From: Pseudarthrobacter chlorophenolicus A6
GTDB taxonomy: Bacteria > Actinomycetota > Actinomycetes > Actinomycetales > Micrococcaceae
Assembly (NCBI RefSeq): GCF_000022025.1
Contig: NC_011886.1
Coordinates: forward strand, 3,885,209 to 3,949,208
DNA: 64,000 nucleotides
Reading direction: 5' to 3'
Of this stretch, positions 35,424-44,641 are shown in pieces (the first letter of the stretch is position 1; every line of letters begins with the position of its first letter). A program made the position numbers and the translations under genes. Below the pieces are notes generated by a model. That model searched no databases. It saw only the letters and a list, made by a program, of their open reading frames with translations, and was not told the origin of the DNA.

Positions 35424-37013
35424 CTACTTCAGGTCTCTATGGTCCGCCAAACGCTGCTCCGGCATGAAGACGGACAGCAGAACACCGACCGCGAAGATGC
35501 ACGCCAGCAATCCGAAGATCGGCAGGAAGGCGTCGGTGTAGATAACCGCCACCCCGGCCTGCAGATTTGCCGGCAACTGCTGGACCGCCTGCGGATCAGT
35601 GATGGTGGAAGGTGGGACACCCAAAGTATTCTCAGCCGCACTCTGCGCCAGCATGGCGGCGAAAAGGCCTCCGAACACCGCAGTGCCCACCGTGACCCCC
35701 AGTTCACGCAGGTAGCCGAGGGAGGCGGTGACGCTGCCCACCACCGAGTGCGGCATGGCATTTTGCGCCGCCACGACAGTGATCTGCATGAAGCTGCCCA
35801 CGGCCAATCCCAAAAATGCCAGCAAGATCCCCACTACGGGCAGCGGGGTACCGGGCTGCAGGAGCCTGAGGCCAATGGCTGCTGCAACGGCCAAAGCCGA
35901 GCCTGCCAGGGGGAAAATCTTGTACCGCCCGGTACGGCTCACAAGCCACCCGGTGAGGTTCGTTGAAACCATCATTCCCAGGACCATTGGCAGGAGAATC
36001 ATTCCGGCCACGGAAGCCGAGGTGGAGTACACCATCTGCACGTAGCTGGGAAGGTACGCCACCACGCTGAAGAGGCCGGCACCAATAACCAGGCCCAGGC
36101 CGGCCGCATTGACCACGGGCCAGCTCTTGAACATTTTCATCGGAATCAGGGGGTGCTTGGAGCGGATCTCCACCACCACGAAGAGCACGCCGGAAATGGC
36201 CGCGACCGCGCCGATGGTCCAGAGAATGCCCGCGGAGATGCCCGGCTCGGTGCCCAACGAGACCACAGCCACCAAAGAACAGGTGAAAAGAACCATCAGG
36301 AGGGTCCCCGGCCAATCGACGCCGCCCGAGCCACGTGCGGTTTTCAGACGGCGAAGGGAAAACGCCATGGCCAGGGCCAAGAGACCAACGGGAAGGTTGA
36401 TCCAGAACACCCACCGCCACCCAACGGTGTCAGTGATGGCGCCGCCAACCAGGGGGCTGATCACCGTGGCAACGCCGAACACCGATCCCAAAGGGCCGAG
36501 GTATTTGGCTCTTTGCCGTGGCGGTACGAGGTCGGCGATGATGGCCGGTGGGAGAACACCCAGCCCTGCTCCACCCAGCCCCTGGATTCCCCGATACAGG
36601 GAGAGCTGGAACATGTCCTGGGCGAAACCACACAAAACGGAGGCGCCGAGGAAGATTGTCAACGCAACCATGAGGAGCAAAGGCCGGCCATAGCGGTCCC
36701 CCAGCCGTCCGTAGACAGGCATGCCGACAGTCATCGCCAGCGTATAGGCCGTGATGATCCACGCCATGTGGCGCGCACCGTCCAACTCACCCACCACAGT
36801 GGGAAGCGCAGTGGCCACGATCGTGTGGTCCAGGGCGCCCAGCAACACGATGATCAGCAACGCTGCGTAGATCGGGCCGACCCTTAACGGGGGTGGCGGC
36901 TGGGCTACTGAATCGGACGGCGTGGATGGACCTGTTTCCGCTGTCACGCCAAGGGCAGAAGAACCATCCACATCGTCCGGGATGGTGGATGGGGACACGT
37001 TTGAACGGCGCAC
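35424..37013 (-). CDS. MFS transporter, EmrB/QacA (DHA2) type
   Basis: A 529-residue protein with fourteen predicted helices. Motifs: LGALDHTIVATALPTVVGEL (motif D1), GRLGDRYGRPLLLM (motif A) and LYRGIQGLGGAGLGVLPPAI (motif B/C), marking a proton-driven drug or small-molecule exporter. It has a Ser/Pro-rich cytoplasmic N-terminus of about 40 residues, and the exact start (GTG at 37013 or a later codon) is uncertain. In this context it may export toxic flavonoid-type aglycones. Confidence 0.9.
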   Translation of the reverse strand: MRRSNVSPSTIPDDVDGSSALGVTAETGPSTPSDSVAQPPPPLRVGPIYAALLIIVLLGALDHTIVATALPTVVGELDGARHMAWIITAYTLAMTVGMPVYGRLGDRYGRPLLLMVALTIFLGASVLCGFAQDMFQLSLYRGIQGLGGAGLGVLPPAIIADLVPPRQRAKYLGPLGSVFGVATVISPLVGGAITDTVGWRWVFWINLPVGLLALAMAFSLRRLKTARGSGGVDWPGTLLMVLFTCSLVAVVSLGTEPGISAGILWTIGAVAAISGVLFVVVEIRSKHPLIPMKMFKSWPVVNAAGLGLVIGAGLFSVVAYLPSYVQMVYSTSASVAGMILLPMVLGMMVSTNLTGWLVSRTGRYKIFPLAGSALAVAAAIGLRLLQPGTPLPVVGILLAFLGLAVGSFMQITVVAAQNAMPHSVVGSVTASLGYLRELGVTVGTAVFGGLFAAMLAQSAAENTLGVPPSTITDPQAVQQLPANLQAGVAVIYTDAFLPIFGLLACIFAVGVLLSVFMPEQRLADHRDLK

Positions 37014-37265
37014 CGCAACCTCGTTCCGGGAGAGCCGGCAAAGGCGGCTCGATACCGGCCAGATGCGCGCCCGGAGGAACGTTGACCCCCAACCGACGGG
37101 CCCAAGAGCCCCGGTATCGCAACGAATCTATCATCGGCGCGGGCCGCAATGCCGGGTGCTCCAACATCGGAATTCGCGATACTCCGCATACCCCGGAACT
37201 ATTTCCGCAGCCCCCTCTCCCCCGCGTTTACTGGAGGAAATCTCAACGAAGAGGAGAGCACCACG

Positions 37266-38480
37266 ATGACACAGAGCATCCGCGCTTCCACCACAGAAAC
37301 CCAGGACACCAGCCCGGAAAATGCAGCCTGGTTCCGTTATGTCCTGGGCCAGTACCCCACCGGTGTCACTCTGATCACCGCTGCGACCGATGACGACGAA
37401 CCAGTGGGAATGGTGGTGGGCACTTTCAGTTCCGTATCGCTGGATCCTGCGTTGGTGGCCTTCATGCCCGACGTCCGTTCGACGAGTTGGCCCAAAATCC
37501 GCGATACGGGTTCCTTCTGCGCCAATGTCCTGACCGCCGGGCAACAGGATGTTTGCCGCGCCTTCTCCCGCAAAGCCGAAGACCGTTTCACGGCCAACCA
37601 ATGGGGCGATACCCCGTCCGGCAGCCCGCGGCTGGAAGGTGCCGCGGCCTGGATCGACTGCGACATTGAGGACGTGATCCGTTCCGGGGACCACGACATC
37701 GTGATTGGCCGCGTCAAAGCCCTGGGTGTGGGATCCTCCCGGGAACTTCCCTTGCTGTTCCTTCGTGGCGGCTACGGCTCGTTCACCATCCCCTCCATCA
37801 TCTCTCCCGCAACGGCGCTGACCCGGCACGTCAAAGCCGCTGACGCCGCCCGTCCCGTCATTGAAGCCCTGGCGGATGCCTTGAAGCTGGAGGTCCTGGT
37901 CAGCGGAGTGGTTGATGATTCCGTGGTGGTGCTGACAGCGGCTGGAGTGGACAGCTCTCCCGGAGGTTCGCCGTCACGGGTGGGGGTCTCCTTCGGCCTC
38001 GCCGCTCCCCTGGCGCCCCTCTACGTGGCATGGGCGGGAGAAGCTGCGGAAAAGCGTTGGATCGACAACGCCCGCGTCGTCGTGGGTGAAGTCGACGCCA
38101 CGCTCGCACATGCTGAGCTGGAACAGGTCCGCTCCCTGGGATACGCCGTGTCCGTGGATGTTGGCGCTGCGGCCGAGTTTGAGCGGATTGTCTACGTACC
38201 CAGCGACACCGCAGCACCTGATCTCAGCGGCGTTCTGCCCCTCCTCATCGAGAGGGCCGCCTCCTCCGGGCCCGCAGCGCTGGATGATCCTGCAGGGGTC
38301 ACGTCCTTGCATGCCCCGGTCTTCGATTCCGAAGGGCAGGTGGCTGTGACGCTCACGCTCAACGGATTCCCTGGAAATGAATCCTTGACACGCCTGGAGG
38401 AGTGCCGCGACAGCTTGCTCGGGGCAGCACGGTCCATCACGGATGCGATCGGAGGTAATCCCCCGCCCCAGACTCCCTAG
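37266..38480 (+). CDS. Flavin reductase fused to IclR-type ligand-binding domain
   Basis: A 404-residue two-domain protein. Residues about 18-170 are a flavin reductase domain (WFRYVLGQYPTGVTLITA, GMVVGTFSSVSLDPALVAF, FCANVLTAGQQDVCRAFS) that supplies reduced flavin to a partner monooxygenase. Residues about 185-400 resemble the GAF-like effector domain of IclR regulators (ARPVIEALADALKLEVLVSG, FGLAAPLAPLYVAWAGEAAE, SVDVGAAAEFERI, AVTLTLNGFP) without its helix-turn-helix. The ATG at 37266 has GAGGAG upstream. The reductase could therefore be controlled by an aromatic ligand. No large oxygenase gene is directly adjacent. Confidence 0.85.
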   Translation: MTQSIRASTTETQDTSPENAAWFRYVLGQYPTGVTLITAATDDDEPVGMVVGTFSSVSLDPALVAFMPDVRSTSWPKIRDTGSFCANVLTAGQQDVCRAFSRKAEDRFTANQWGDTPSGSPRLEGAAAWIDCDIEDVIRSGDHDIVIGRVKALGVGSSRELPLLFLRGGYGSFTIPSIISPATALTRHVKAADAARPVIEALADALKLEVLVSGVVDDSVVVLTAAGVDSSPGGSPSRVGVSFGLAAPLAPLYVAWAGEAAEKRWIDNARVVVGEVDATLAHAELEQVRSLGYAVSVDVGAAAEFERIVYVPSDTAAPDLSGVLPLLIERAASSGPAALDDPAGVTSLHAPVFDSEGQVAVTLTLNGFPGNESLTRLEECRDSLLGAARSITDAIGGNPPPQTP

Positions 38481-38520
38481 CCCAAAGAGGGCTATTGACC
38501 TTGGATGTGACCCGCCTCAT

Positions 38521-38542
38521 AATTAGTATCAGTATTCTAATT
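38521..38542. promoter_or_regulatory. AT-rich palindrome upstream of the LysR gene
   Basis: AATTAG (38521-38526), a 10-nt spacer and CTAATT (38537-38542) form a perfect inverted repeat in a strikingly AT-rich island 18 bases before the ATG. It has the look of a LysR operator (T-N11-A style) overlapping the promoter, so the regulator probably controls its own gene. Confidence 0.55.
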
Positions 38543-38559
38543 CGGATTAGGAGAATCCC

Positions 38560-39573
38560 ATGGTCAACCTGCTGACTGCCGATCTCAACCTTTTGGTTGC
38601 CCTTGACGCTTTGCTGATGGAGCGAAACGTCACCCGGGCGGGGGCGAGGATCGGAATCAGCCAACCGGCCATGAGCTCTTCACTGCAAAGGCTGCGCCGG
38701 CAATTTGATGATCAGTTGCTGACCCGGATCGGCTCGTCATATGAGCTCACCCCCCTGGCGCAGGTCCTCCAGGAGGACGTTTCGCAGATCCTCAGGATGG
38801 TTGAACGTACCTTCGATGCGCAGGCTGTATTCGACCCTGCAGTCTCAACCCGCAGCTTCCGGATCGTTACGTCCGACTATTGCCTGACGGCTCTTTCCGG
38901 AACGTTGATGAACATGCTTCAGAAGGAGGCGCCGGGAGTGCAGGTGCACTTCGATGCCGTCACACCCGAGGCCGTGGAACGCATCAAGGAGACGCTCCAG
39001 ACGGCGGATCTCATGCTCATACCCAAAGGGCACTTTTCCGGATTCCCCCACACGGAGCTGTTCACGGACAACTGGGTGTGCGTCACAGGAGACACTTCAC
39101 CGGAAAAAAACCTGACGGTCGAGCAAATGCGCGACGCACGCTGGGCCAGGTTGTTCGGCACGGAAGTTAATTCGACGCTGGCTGACCGCCGGGTCTACGA
39201 CCTTCAGCTTGGGGAAAGGACGGACATCATTGTTGACAGCTTCCTCATGCTGCCTTTCGCAGTAGCAGGGACGTCACGGCTCGCCCTTGTGCAGGAACGG
39301 CTGGCCCAGATGCTCGCATCCGTAGCCGGTGTCAAAATCATGCAGCTTCCCATCAGCCTCCCCACCTTGGTGGAGTGCGCTTGGTGGCATCCCTCCAAGT
39401 CCCCGGACCCGGGGCATCAGTGGTTCCGTCGGCTTGTTGCCCGCGCAGCAGCAGAGCTGGATGCGGCAGCAGAGCTTGGAAGTGAGCCTGCCGGCCCAGG
39501 GTCCATCCATATTTCAGAACCATCCGAAGCAGAACGCCCTGAGCCACTGACGGCCCAATGCCTTCCTGCCTGA
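38560..39573 (+). CDS. LysR-family transcriptional regulator (NodD/NahR-like group)
   Basis: A 337-residue regulator. Winged helix at residues 1-65 (DLNLLVALDALLMERNVTRA, GISQPAMSSSLQRLRRQFDD), then a periplasmic-binding-like effector domain (RSFRIVTSDYCLTALSGTLM, RIKETLQTADLMLIPKGHFS). This group often responds to aromatic compounds or flavonoids. TAGGAG precedes the start. It may control the LLM-GH3-TetR genes 26 bp downstream and possibly the flavin reductase upstream. Confidence 0.9.
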   Translation: MVNLLTADLNLLVALDALLMERNVTRAGARIGISQPAMSSSLQRLRRQFDDQLLTRIGSSYELTPLAQVLQEDVSQILRMVERTFDAQAVFDPAVSTRSFRIVTSDYCLTALSGTLMNMLQKEAPGVQVHFDAVTPEAVERIKETLQTADLMLIPKGHFSGFPHTELFTDNWVCVTGDTSPEKNLTVEQMRDARWARLFGTEVNSTLADRRVYDLQLGERTDIIVDSFLMLPFAVAGTSRLALVQERLAQMLASVAGVKIMQLPISLPTLVECAWWHPSKSPDPGHQWFRRLVARAAAELDAAAELGSEPAGPGSIHISEPSEAERPEPLTAQCLPA

Positions 39574-39598
39574 CACCCTCAACACTTCAGGAGTTCCC

Positions 39599-40735
39599 AT
39601 GCATTTTTCCCTGTTCCTCACTTCCCGTTCCCGCGGCCCCGAAGAAGACCGTGCCGTAATGCAGGCAATGGTGGAGCACGCCGCCGACGCCGAGCAAAAG
39701 GGTTTTGACGCCGTCTTCCTTCCCGACCACCACTTCACGGGTTACGCTCCGCCGGCAAGCGATCCCTTCATTTTTGCCGCGTACCTCGCGGGCAAACTGG
39801 AGCGTATGCACTTCGGCTTTTCCGTCCAGACCCTGGCCCTGCACCACCCTGTCCGGTTTGCCGAGCGGCTCGCCCTGCTGGACCAACTGACGGACGGCAA
39901 GCTTCTGGTGGGTGTCGGCAGCGGAACCACGCCGGAGGAAATGATCGGTTTCGGCGTGAACTACCAGGACAGCTCACGGTTGGCCAACGAGAATCTGGAG
40001 ATCGCGGAGCGTCTCTGGGCCAAGCAGCCCGGCGATGAGCCGGTCAGCTTTGACAACGGCCACTACCGCGGCGCAGTGGTGTCCCGGATCGTTCCCGCGC
40101 CGTACACAAAGCCGGAACCCCGCGTTATGTCCGTGGCAGCGCGGCCTTCCAGCGTTGAGCGGGCAGCCAAGAAGGCCCAGCCGGCCTTCATTCTTGCCTT
40201 CACCCCGCCCATCATCGACAGCGGAAATGCGTATGAGGAAGTAAAGAAGAACTTCGGCATCTACCGCAGTGCCCTTGAAGCTGCGGGCCACTCGGAAGAG
40301 GCCATCCGCGCCGCCCTGGAATGGACCACCCACTCCTACCAGCACGTGCACATCGCGGAAACCGATGAGCAAGCTGCAGCCGAGATGGACATCATCCTTG
40401 AGCAGTACCAAGAGACCGTTGAACGCGAGCACACTGCCAACAAAGCGGCCGAAGCCATCAGCGGTGTTGACTTGCGCCCCACTCCCGATGCCCGGACCGA
40501 AGGCTACAAGGGAACCTGGTGCCTCTACGGCAGCCCGGAAACAGTAGCCGCCGAACTGCAGAAATATGCTGACCTGGGTATCGGAAATGTGCTCATGGCT
40601 GCGATGGGCGGGCCCCTCACGGACGAACGACGCCGCTTCACTGCCCAGACCATGCGGCTCTTCGCAGAGCGCGTTCAGCCCCTGCTGCTGTCCAACGAAG
40701 CCGCCGCGGACGCGGAAAAGGTGGCAGCTCTGTGA
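39599..40735 (+). CDS. LLM-class flavin-dependent oxidoreductase (luciferase-like)
   Basis: A 378-residue bacterial-luciferase-like monooxygenase. Family features: HFSLFLTSRSRGPEEDRA, GFDAVFLPDHHFTGYAPPAS, FSVQTLALHHPVRFAERLAL and DGKLLVGVGSGTTPEEM. It uses reduced FMN, which the flavin reductase at 37266-38480 could supply. AGGAG precedes the ATG. Its stop overlaps the GTG of the GH3 gene (GTGA), so it is the first gene of an LLM-GH3-TetR unit. Its substrate is unknown; a phenolic aglycone is a reasonable guess. Confidence 0.9.
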   Translation: MHFSLFLTSRSRGPEEDRAVMQAMVEHAADAEQKGFDAVFLPDHHFTGYAPPASDPFIFAAYLAGKLERMHFGFSVQTLALHHPVRFAERLALLDQLTDGKLLVGVGSGTTPEEMIGFGVNYQDSSRLANENLEIAERLWAKQPGDEPVSFDNGHYRGAVVSRIVPAPYTKPEPRVMSVAARPSSVERAAKKAQPAFILAFTPPIIDSGNAYEEVKKNFGIYRSALEAAGHSEEAIRAALEWTTHSYQHVHIAETDEQAAAEMDIILEQYQETVEREHTANKAAEAISGVDLRPTPDARTEGYKGTWCLYGSPETVAAELQKYADLGIGNVLMAAMGGPLTDERRRFTAQTMRLFAERVQPLLLSNEAAADAEKVAAL

Positions 40736-43182
40736 CAACCACCAGCGAACACGCTGATCCCGCACCCGCCCGGACGGAGATCGCTGGAGCAGAGCTCACC
40801 GGCGGTTTGAACGGCTGGAGCACCACTGCGAGCGCAGCAGCCGGGGTTGACGAAATGGTCCTGCTTGACGGCCCCTTGGGAATCGTCAGCAAGGCCATGG
40901 ATGAACGCGACACCTCCCTGATCATGCCTTCAGGAACAGCCCTGGGCGCCACATGGAATCCGGGGCTGGTTCGGAATATAGGCCAGGTAATTGGCCAGCA
41001 GGGCGTCGAGCGTGGCGTCTCAGCAATCCTCGGCCCCAACCTCAACATGCCCCGTTCACCACTGACGGGCCGGGGCTTCGAGATGTTCTCGGAAGACCCC
41101 TATCTGACCGGCACGTTGGGTGCAGCCTGGGTGGAGGGTCTCCAATCGCAAGGCGTTGGCTCCTGCACCAAGCACGTAGTAGCCAACGACACTGAAACAG
41201 AACGACGCCGGATGAACTCGAGCGTGGAACAAGCAACCTTGAGGGAGACATACCTGTTGCCGTTTGAGGTGACGGTGCGCGCTGCCAATCCTTGGATGTT
41301 GATGATGGCCTACAACCGGGTCAACGGCACCCATTGTTCCCAGAACGCGGGCCTCATCAGCGTCCTCAAAGATGAATGGCATTACGACGGCGTGGTGGTT
41401 TCCGACTGGTACGGGGTGGATGACACAGTGGCGGCGGCCAACGCCGGCCTGGATCTGGAAATGCCCGGGCCGGCCACCTACCTTGGCGCCCGCTTTGCCG
41501 AGGCCGTAGCTTCAGGCACGGTGGCACCGGAGCGTTTGGGTGACGCTGTGGAACGAGTCACCCGGCTCGCGGACCGGACGGGTCGCCGCACTGGCGCTTC
41601 CGTACCTGCACCCGCGCACCTGCGCAGCCAGGAGGAACAGCTAAAGGTGCTCCGCGAGGCCGCCGGCCAGTCGTTCGTGTTGCTCGAAAACAAGGACGCC
41701 ATCCTGCCGTTGGACCTGTCCCGGGTGAAGACGCTGGCAGTGGTGGGACCCAATGCGGACAAGCCGTGCTTCCAAGGCGGAACCTTCGCCACAGTGCGTC
41801 CCGAAGGCCAGGTGGTCACGCCCCTGGACGCCATCCGCGAGGCAGCAGGTCCCGGCGTCGAGGTTCTTTACGAGCCCGGGGCCGCCCCGGCGTCTGCTTT
41901 GTCCCTGACGGAACTCGGAAGTACGGCGCCGGACGGAACGCCGGGCGTTCTTCTGGAAGTCCTGCCGGCCGGTGACATTGACGACGTTGTGTACCGCGAG
42001 ATCCGTAAGTCTTCGGCTTTCGTATGGTTTGGTCCGGTCCCGGGCCTGGGCGCGGGCGTTCCGGGCCGGGCACGCATTACGGCTCGTGTAAACCTCCCCG
42101 CCGCTGCCCGCTGGATGGTGGGTGCCGGCGGGACCGGCGTCAGTTCACTCCGGGTTGATGGCCAAGAGGTGTTGGTGGTTCCTCCGCCCGCGCCCGATGA
42201 CGTCATGGGAGTGGTTGCGCGCGCAGACACCCAGGAGATTCCCGTGGATCTGCCTGCAGGGACGGTGGAACTGGTGATCGACATGGCGTTCCGGCCCGGA
42301 CGCGTGCAGGCGATCACGGCAGTGGCCACACCGGCACAGGTCACCGATCCGTTGTCTGCCGCGGTTGATCTCGCGGCGCGGGCAGACGCCGTGGTGGTGG
42401 TCATTGGCGATCAGCAAGGGTCATCCCGTGAAAGTGCGGACCGCACGACGGCGGCACTTGACCCCGCGGGCGACCGGCTGGTTGACGCCGTTGCCGGGGT
42501 GGCGGCCAACACCATTGTGGTGGTCAACGCCTCCCGTGCAGTGCTCCTGCCGTGGGCGGACAAGGTCAAGGCAGTGCTGATGGCGTGGTTCCCCGGGCAG
42601 GAATTCGGTCCGGCATTGGCTGGAGTGCTGACCGGCAGTACCGCTCCTGCCGGCAGGCTGCCGGTGTCCTTCCCCCGCTGTGATGAAGATATTCCCGGCT
42701 GGGGATCCGGGTTGGATGAAAACCTCACGCTGGACTACGCAGCCAGCGAACCTATGGGTTACCGGCACTTCCAAACCGAGGAACTGCAACCGCGCTACCC
42801 CTTTGGATACGGGCTTGGATACACCTCATTTGAGCTGGACGATGCCGTTGCTTCTGCCGGTTCCTCCGGTGCCCGACAGGAGGATGGCGCTCATGGTGTC
42901 TCGGTGAGGGCAACGGTCACCAATACCGGCGGCTCCGGCGGCCGCGACGTTGTCCAGGCATACCTTAGGGCGCCGCATGAAACGGACTTCAGGTTAGCCG
43001 GTTTCGAGGGCATCCATCTCGCCGCGGGCGAGAGCCGTGAGGTGGACATCGCCCTCGAGCCCCTCTGCTTCAGGCGCTGGGATTCCGTGGCTTCAGCCTG
43101 GGTTGTCCCGTCCGGAGAATGGGAAATCCGGACATCCCGGAACGCTGGGGATAGGGGAAAACTCTGTAGGATCCCCTTGTGA
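40732..43182 (+). CDS. Glycoside hydrolase family 3 with inserted PA14 domain
   Basis: An 816-residue beta-glucosidase-type enzyme, no signal peptide. Barrel: ILGPNLNMPRSPLTGRGFEM, SEDPYLTG, TKHVVANDTETERRRMNS and nucleophile Asp in DGVVVSDWYGVDDT. The alpha/beta sandwich (SFVLLENKDAILPLDLS) is interrupted at about residues 400-530 by a PA14 module (FVWFGPVPGLGAGVPGRARI), as in plant-glucoside-active GH3 enzymes, and a fibronectin-like domain ends the protein. The PA14 insert usually shapes specificity for aryl or gentiobiosyl glucosides. GTG start and stop overlap both neighbours (GTGA). Confidence 0.93.
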   Translation: MTTTSEHADPAPARTEIAGAELTGGLNGWSTTASAAAGVDEMVLLDGPLGIVSKAMDERDTSLIMPSGTALGATWNPGLVRNIGQVIGQQGVERGVSAILGPNLNMPRSPLTGRGFEMFSEDPYLTGTLGAAWVEGLQSQGVGSCTKHVVANDTETERRRMNSSVEQATLRETYLLPFEVTVRAANPWMLMMAYNRVNGTHCSQNAGLISVLKDEWHYDGVVVSDWYGVDDTVAAANAGLDLEMPGPATYLGARFAEAVASGTVAPERLGDAVERVTRLADRTGRRTGASVPAPAHLRSQEEQLKVLREAAGQSFVLLENKDAILPLDLSRVKTLAVVGPNADKPCFQGGTFATVRPEGQVVTPLDAIREAAGPGVEVLYEPGAAPASALSLTELGSTAPDGTPGVLLEVLPAGDIDDVVYREIRKSSAFVWFGPVPGLGAGVPGRARITARVNLPAAARWMVGAGGTGVSSLRVDGQEVLVVPPPAPDDVMGVVARADTQEIPVDLPAGTVELVIDMAFRPGRVQAITAVATPAQVTDPLSAAVDLAARADAVVVVIGDQQGSSRESADRTTAALDPAGDRLVDAVAGVAANTIVVVNASRAVLLPWADKVKAVLMAWFPGQEFGPALAGVLTGSTAPAGRLPVSFPRCDEDIPGWGSGLDENLTLDYAASEPMGYRHFQTEELQPRYPFGYGLGYTSFELDDAVASAGSSGARQEDGAHGVSVRATVTNTGGSGGRDVVQAYLRAPHETDFRLAGFEGIHLAAGESREVDIALEPLCFRRWDSVASAWVVPSGEWEIRTSRNAGDRGKLCRIPL

Positions 43183-43844
43183 CACTTCCGGACACTAAGT
43201 CCCGCGAGCCCAAGCAGGCCAGGAGCCGCCAATCGTTTGAAAAAACGGTTGAGGCGGCCCTGGCCCTGCTCGAGGAACGGGGAAACGACGAATTCACCCT
43301 GGCCGAAGTCAGCGCGCATGCCGGAGTGTCCATCGGTTCCATATACGCCCGCTTTCAAGGCAAAGACGAGCTCATCCGGGTTGCCCACGGCCGCAAGATG
43401 GACGACATCGACGCTGCTTCAGGCCATCTTTTCGAGGCCTTGCGGCTGGCCCCTCAGGCACCGTTGAAGAGCTATGCCCAGGAAGCGGTGAACCTAACCA
43501 TCGAGATTCTCCGCCGGTACGCGGATATCCTTCGTCCCTTCATGTTGCGGGCCACCCACGACGAGACGATCTCAAAGCGGGGCGCGGCTTCGCACGCAAA
43601 GTTGGCGGCGCGCTTCGCCGGCGTCCTGCGGGCCTGGCCCGGCGGCTACCTCGGGCAGTCGGATATCGACTGGAGCTTCAACGTTGCCTACAGCGTGGTG
43701 GCACGCCGTCTGGGCCTTGGCAGCACTACTGAAGGCAGCGGTGACCTGGAATGGCCCGACATCGCTGAAAAACTCTCAGGAATGGTGGCTTCCTACCTCT
43801 TGGCCGAGCTGGATGGGTCCAACCGCGAGAGTGCTGGCCCCTAA
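43179..43844 (+). CDS. TetR-family transcriptional regulator
   Basis: A 221-residue repressor. DNA-binding domain at residues 12-62 (RSRQSFEKTVEAALALLEER, VSAHAGVSIGSIYARFQGKD), then an all-helical ligand domain. It overlaps the GH3 stop (GTGA) and probably regulates the LLM-GH3-TetR unit in response to a glycoside or aglycone. Confidence 0.92.
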   Translation: MTLPDTKSREPKQARSRQSFEKTVEAALALLEERGNDEFTLAEVSAHAGVSIGSIYARFQGKDELIRVAHGRKMDDIDAASGHLFEALRLAPQAPLKSYAQEAVNLTIEILRRYADILRPFMLRATHDETISKRGAASHAKLAARFAGVLRAWPGGYLGQSDIDWSFNVAYSVVARRLGLGSTTEGSGDLEWPDIAEKLSGMVASYLLAELDGSNRESAGP

Positions 43845-43987
43845 CGGCGCATCCTGTGCGCAGCTTTTGATCCGGCTGGCATAACTATTGTGAATACCGG
43901 CCATCAGGAACCTCGTCTTCCCGGCCTTCCGCGGCATCGGCATAGTGGAATCAAATACGCATTCTCCTTGAGCGATAGGAATTCCAC

Positions 43988-44290
43988 GTGCACGTTCGCG
44001 TCAGCCCCGGTTCAGTTGCCCTTGACGAGCCCGATGATTGCTCCAGCTTCAAGGTGCTCTTGTCCGAGGAGGCAAGGGAGGACCTGCCGGGCCTACTGGC
44101 GTCCGCGTCAGCCGGGAAACTCGACCATGACGACGTCATGGTTTCGGTGGATTGGATCAAAGGGGAATGCGCCGGGAGGATCGGCATGGGGTGGAACTAT
44201 CGCTTTGCCAACATGCTTGTCTACGCCGCCGGCAAAGGCTGGCTCAGCCAAGACGGCACCCACGTCAGGGCGCATGTGGAGGCGCTATAA
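43988..44290 (+). CDS. Small conserved-looking hypothetical protein (100 aa)
   Basis: A 100-residue soluble protein starting with GTG (TAGGA upstream). It is acidic, with a Trp-rich C-terminal half (VSVDWIKGECAGRIGMGWNY, YAAGKGWLSQDGTHVRAHVE). No known domain was recognised. A 21-bp terminator directly follows its stop, supporting a real transcription unit. An upstream promoter-like CATAACTATTGT at 43879-43890 fits. Confidence 0.65.
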   Translation: MHVRVSPGSVALDEPDDCSSFKVLLSEEAREDLPGLLASASAGKLDHDDVMVSVDWIKGECAGRIGMGWNYRFANMLVYAAGKGWLSQDGTHVRAHVEAL

Positions 44291-44295
44291 CTCCC

Positions 44296-44346
44296 GTAAA
44301 CGTCAGAAGCCCCGATACACCTTGCATCGGGGCTTCTGACGTTTAC
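44296..44346. terminator. Long bidirectional terminator
   Basis: A perfect 21-bp stem (44296-44316 with 44326-44346) with a 9-nt loop. It lies six bases after the stop of the plus-strand gene and about 35 before the end of the minus-strand gene at 44381, and so serves both. Confidence 0.88.
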
Positions 44347-44380
44347 CGGTGTGCTGAAGGGGTTTCTCTCAAGAGCGTGT

Positions 44381-44641
44381 TCATGCCATAGCCTGCCGGA
44401 CCAGCCCGTAAGGAACGCTTGGGTGGGCACGTACGATGTACCGGTCCTCGCCAATGCGGGATATCAGGATGCCGATTTTGTGCTCCGCTGCGGCCACCGA
44501 GACAACGGCTACCGCATCGTCCAGCGCGCCGGCGCCCGTGGAATGTGCGGCCACTGATACTTCCAGCATGCCGGTGGGGCGGAGCCCTTCCGGGACTAAC
44601 GCTGCCCCTGCTGCCTGTTTGATGTTCGCTGACGTATGCAT
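44381..44641 (-). CDS. Small hypothetical protein (86 aa)
   Basis: An 86-residue Ala/Val-rich protein (MHTSANIKQAAGAALVPEGL at the start, AHPSVPYGLVRQAMA at the end). The middle VVSVAAAEHKIGILISRIGE could form a beta-hairpin. No domain was recognised. It is supported by the ATG, a weak upstream GGA, codon choice like its neighbours and the shared terminator beyond its stop. Confidence 0.55.
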   Translation of the reverse strand: MHTSANIKQAAGAALVPEGLRPTGMLEVSVAAHSTGAGALDDAVAVVSVAAAEHKIGILISRIGEDRYIVRAHPSVPYGLVRQAMA

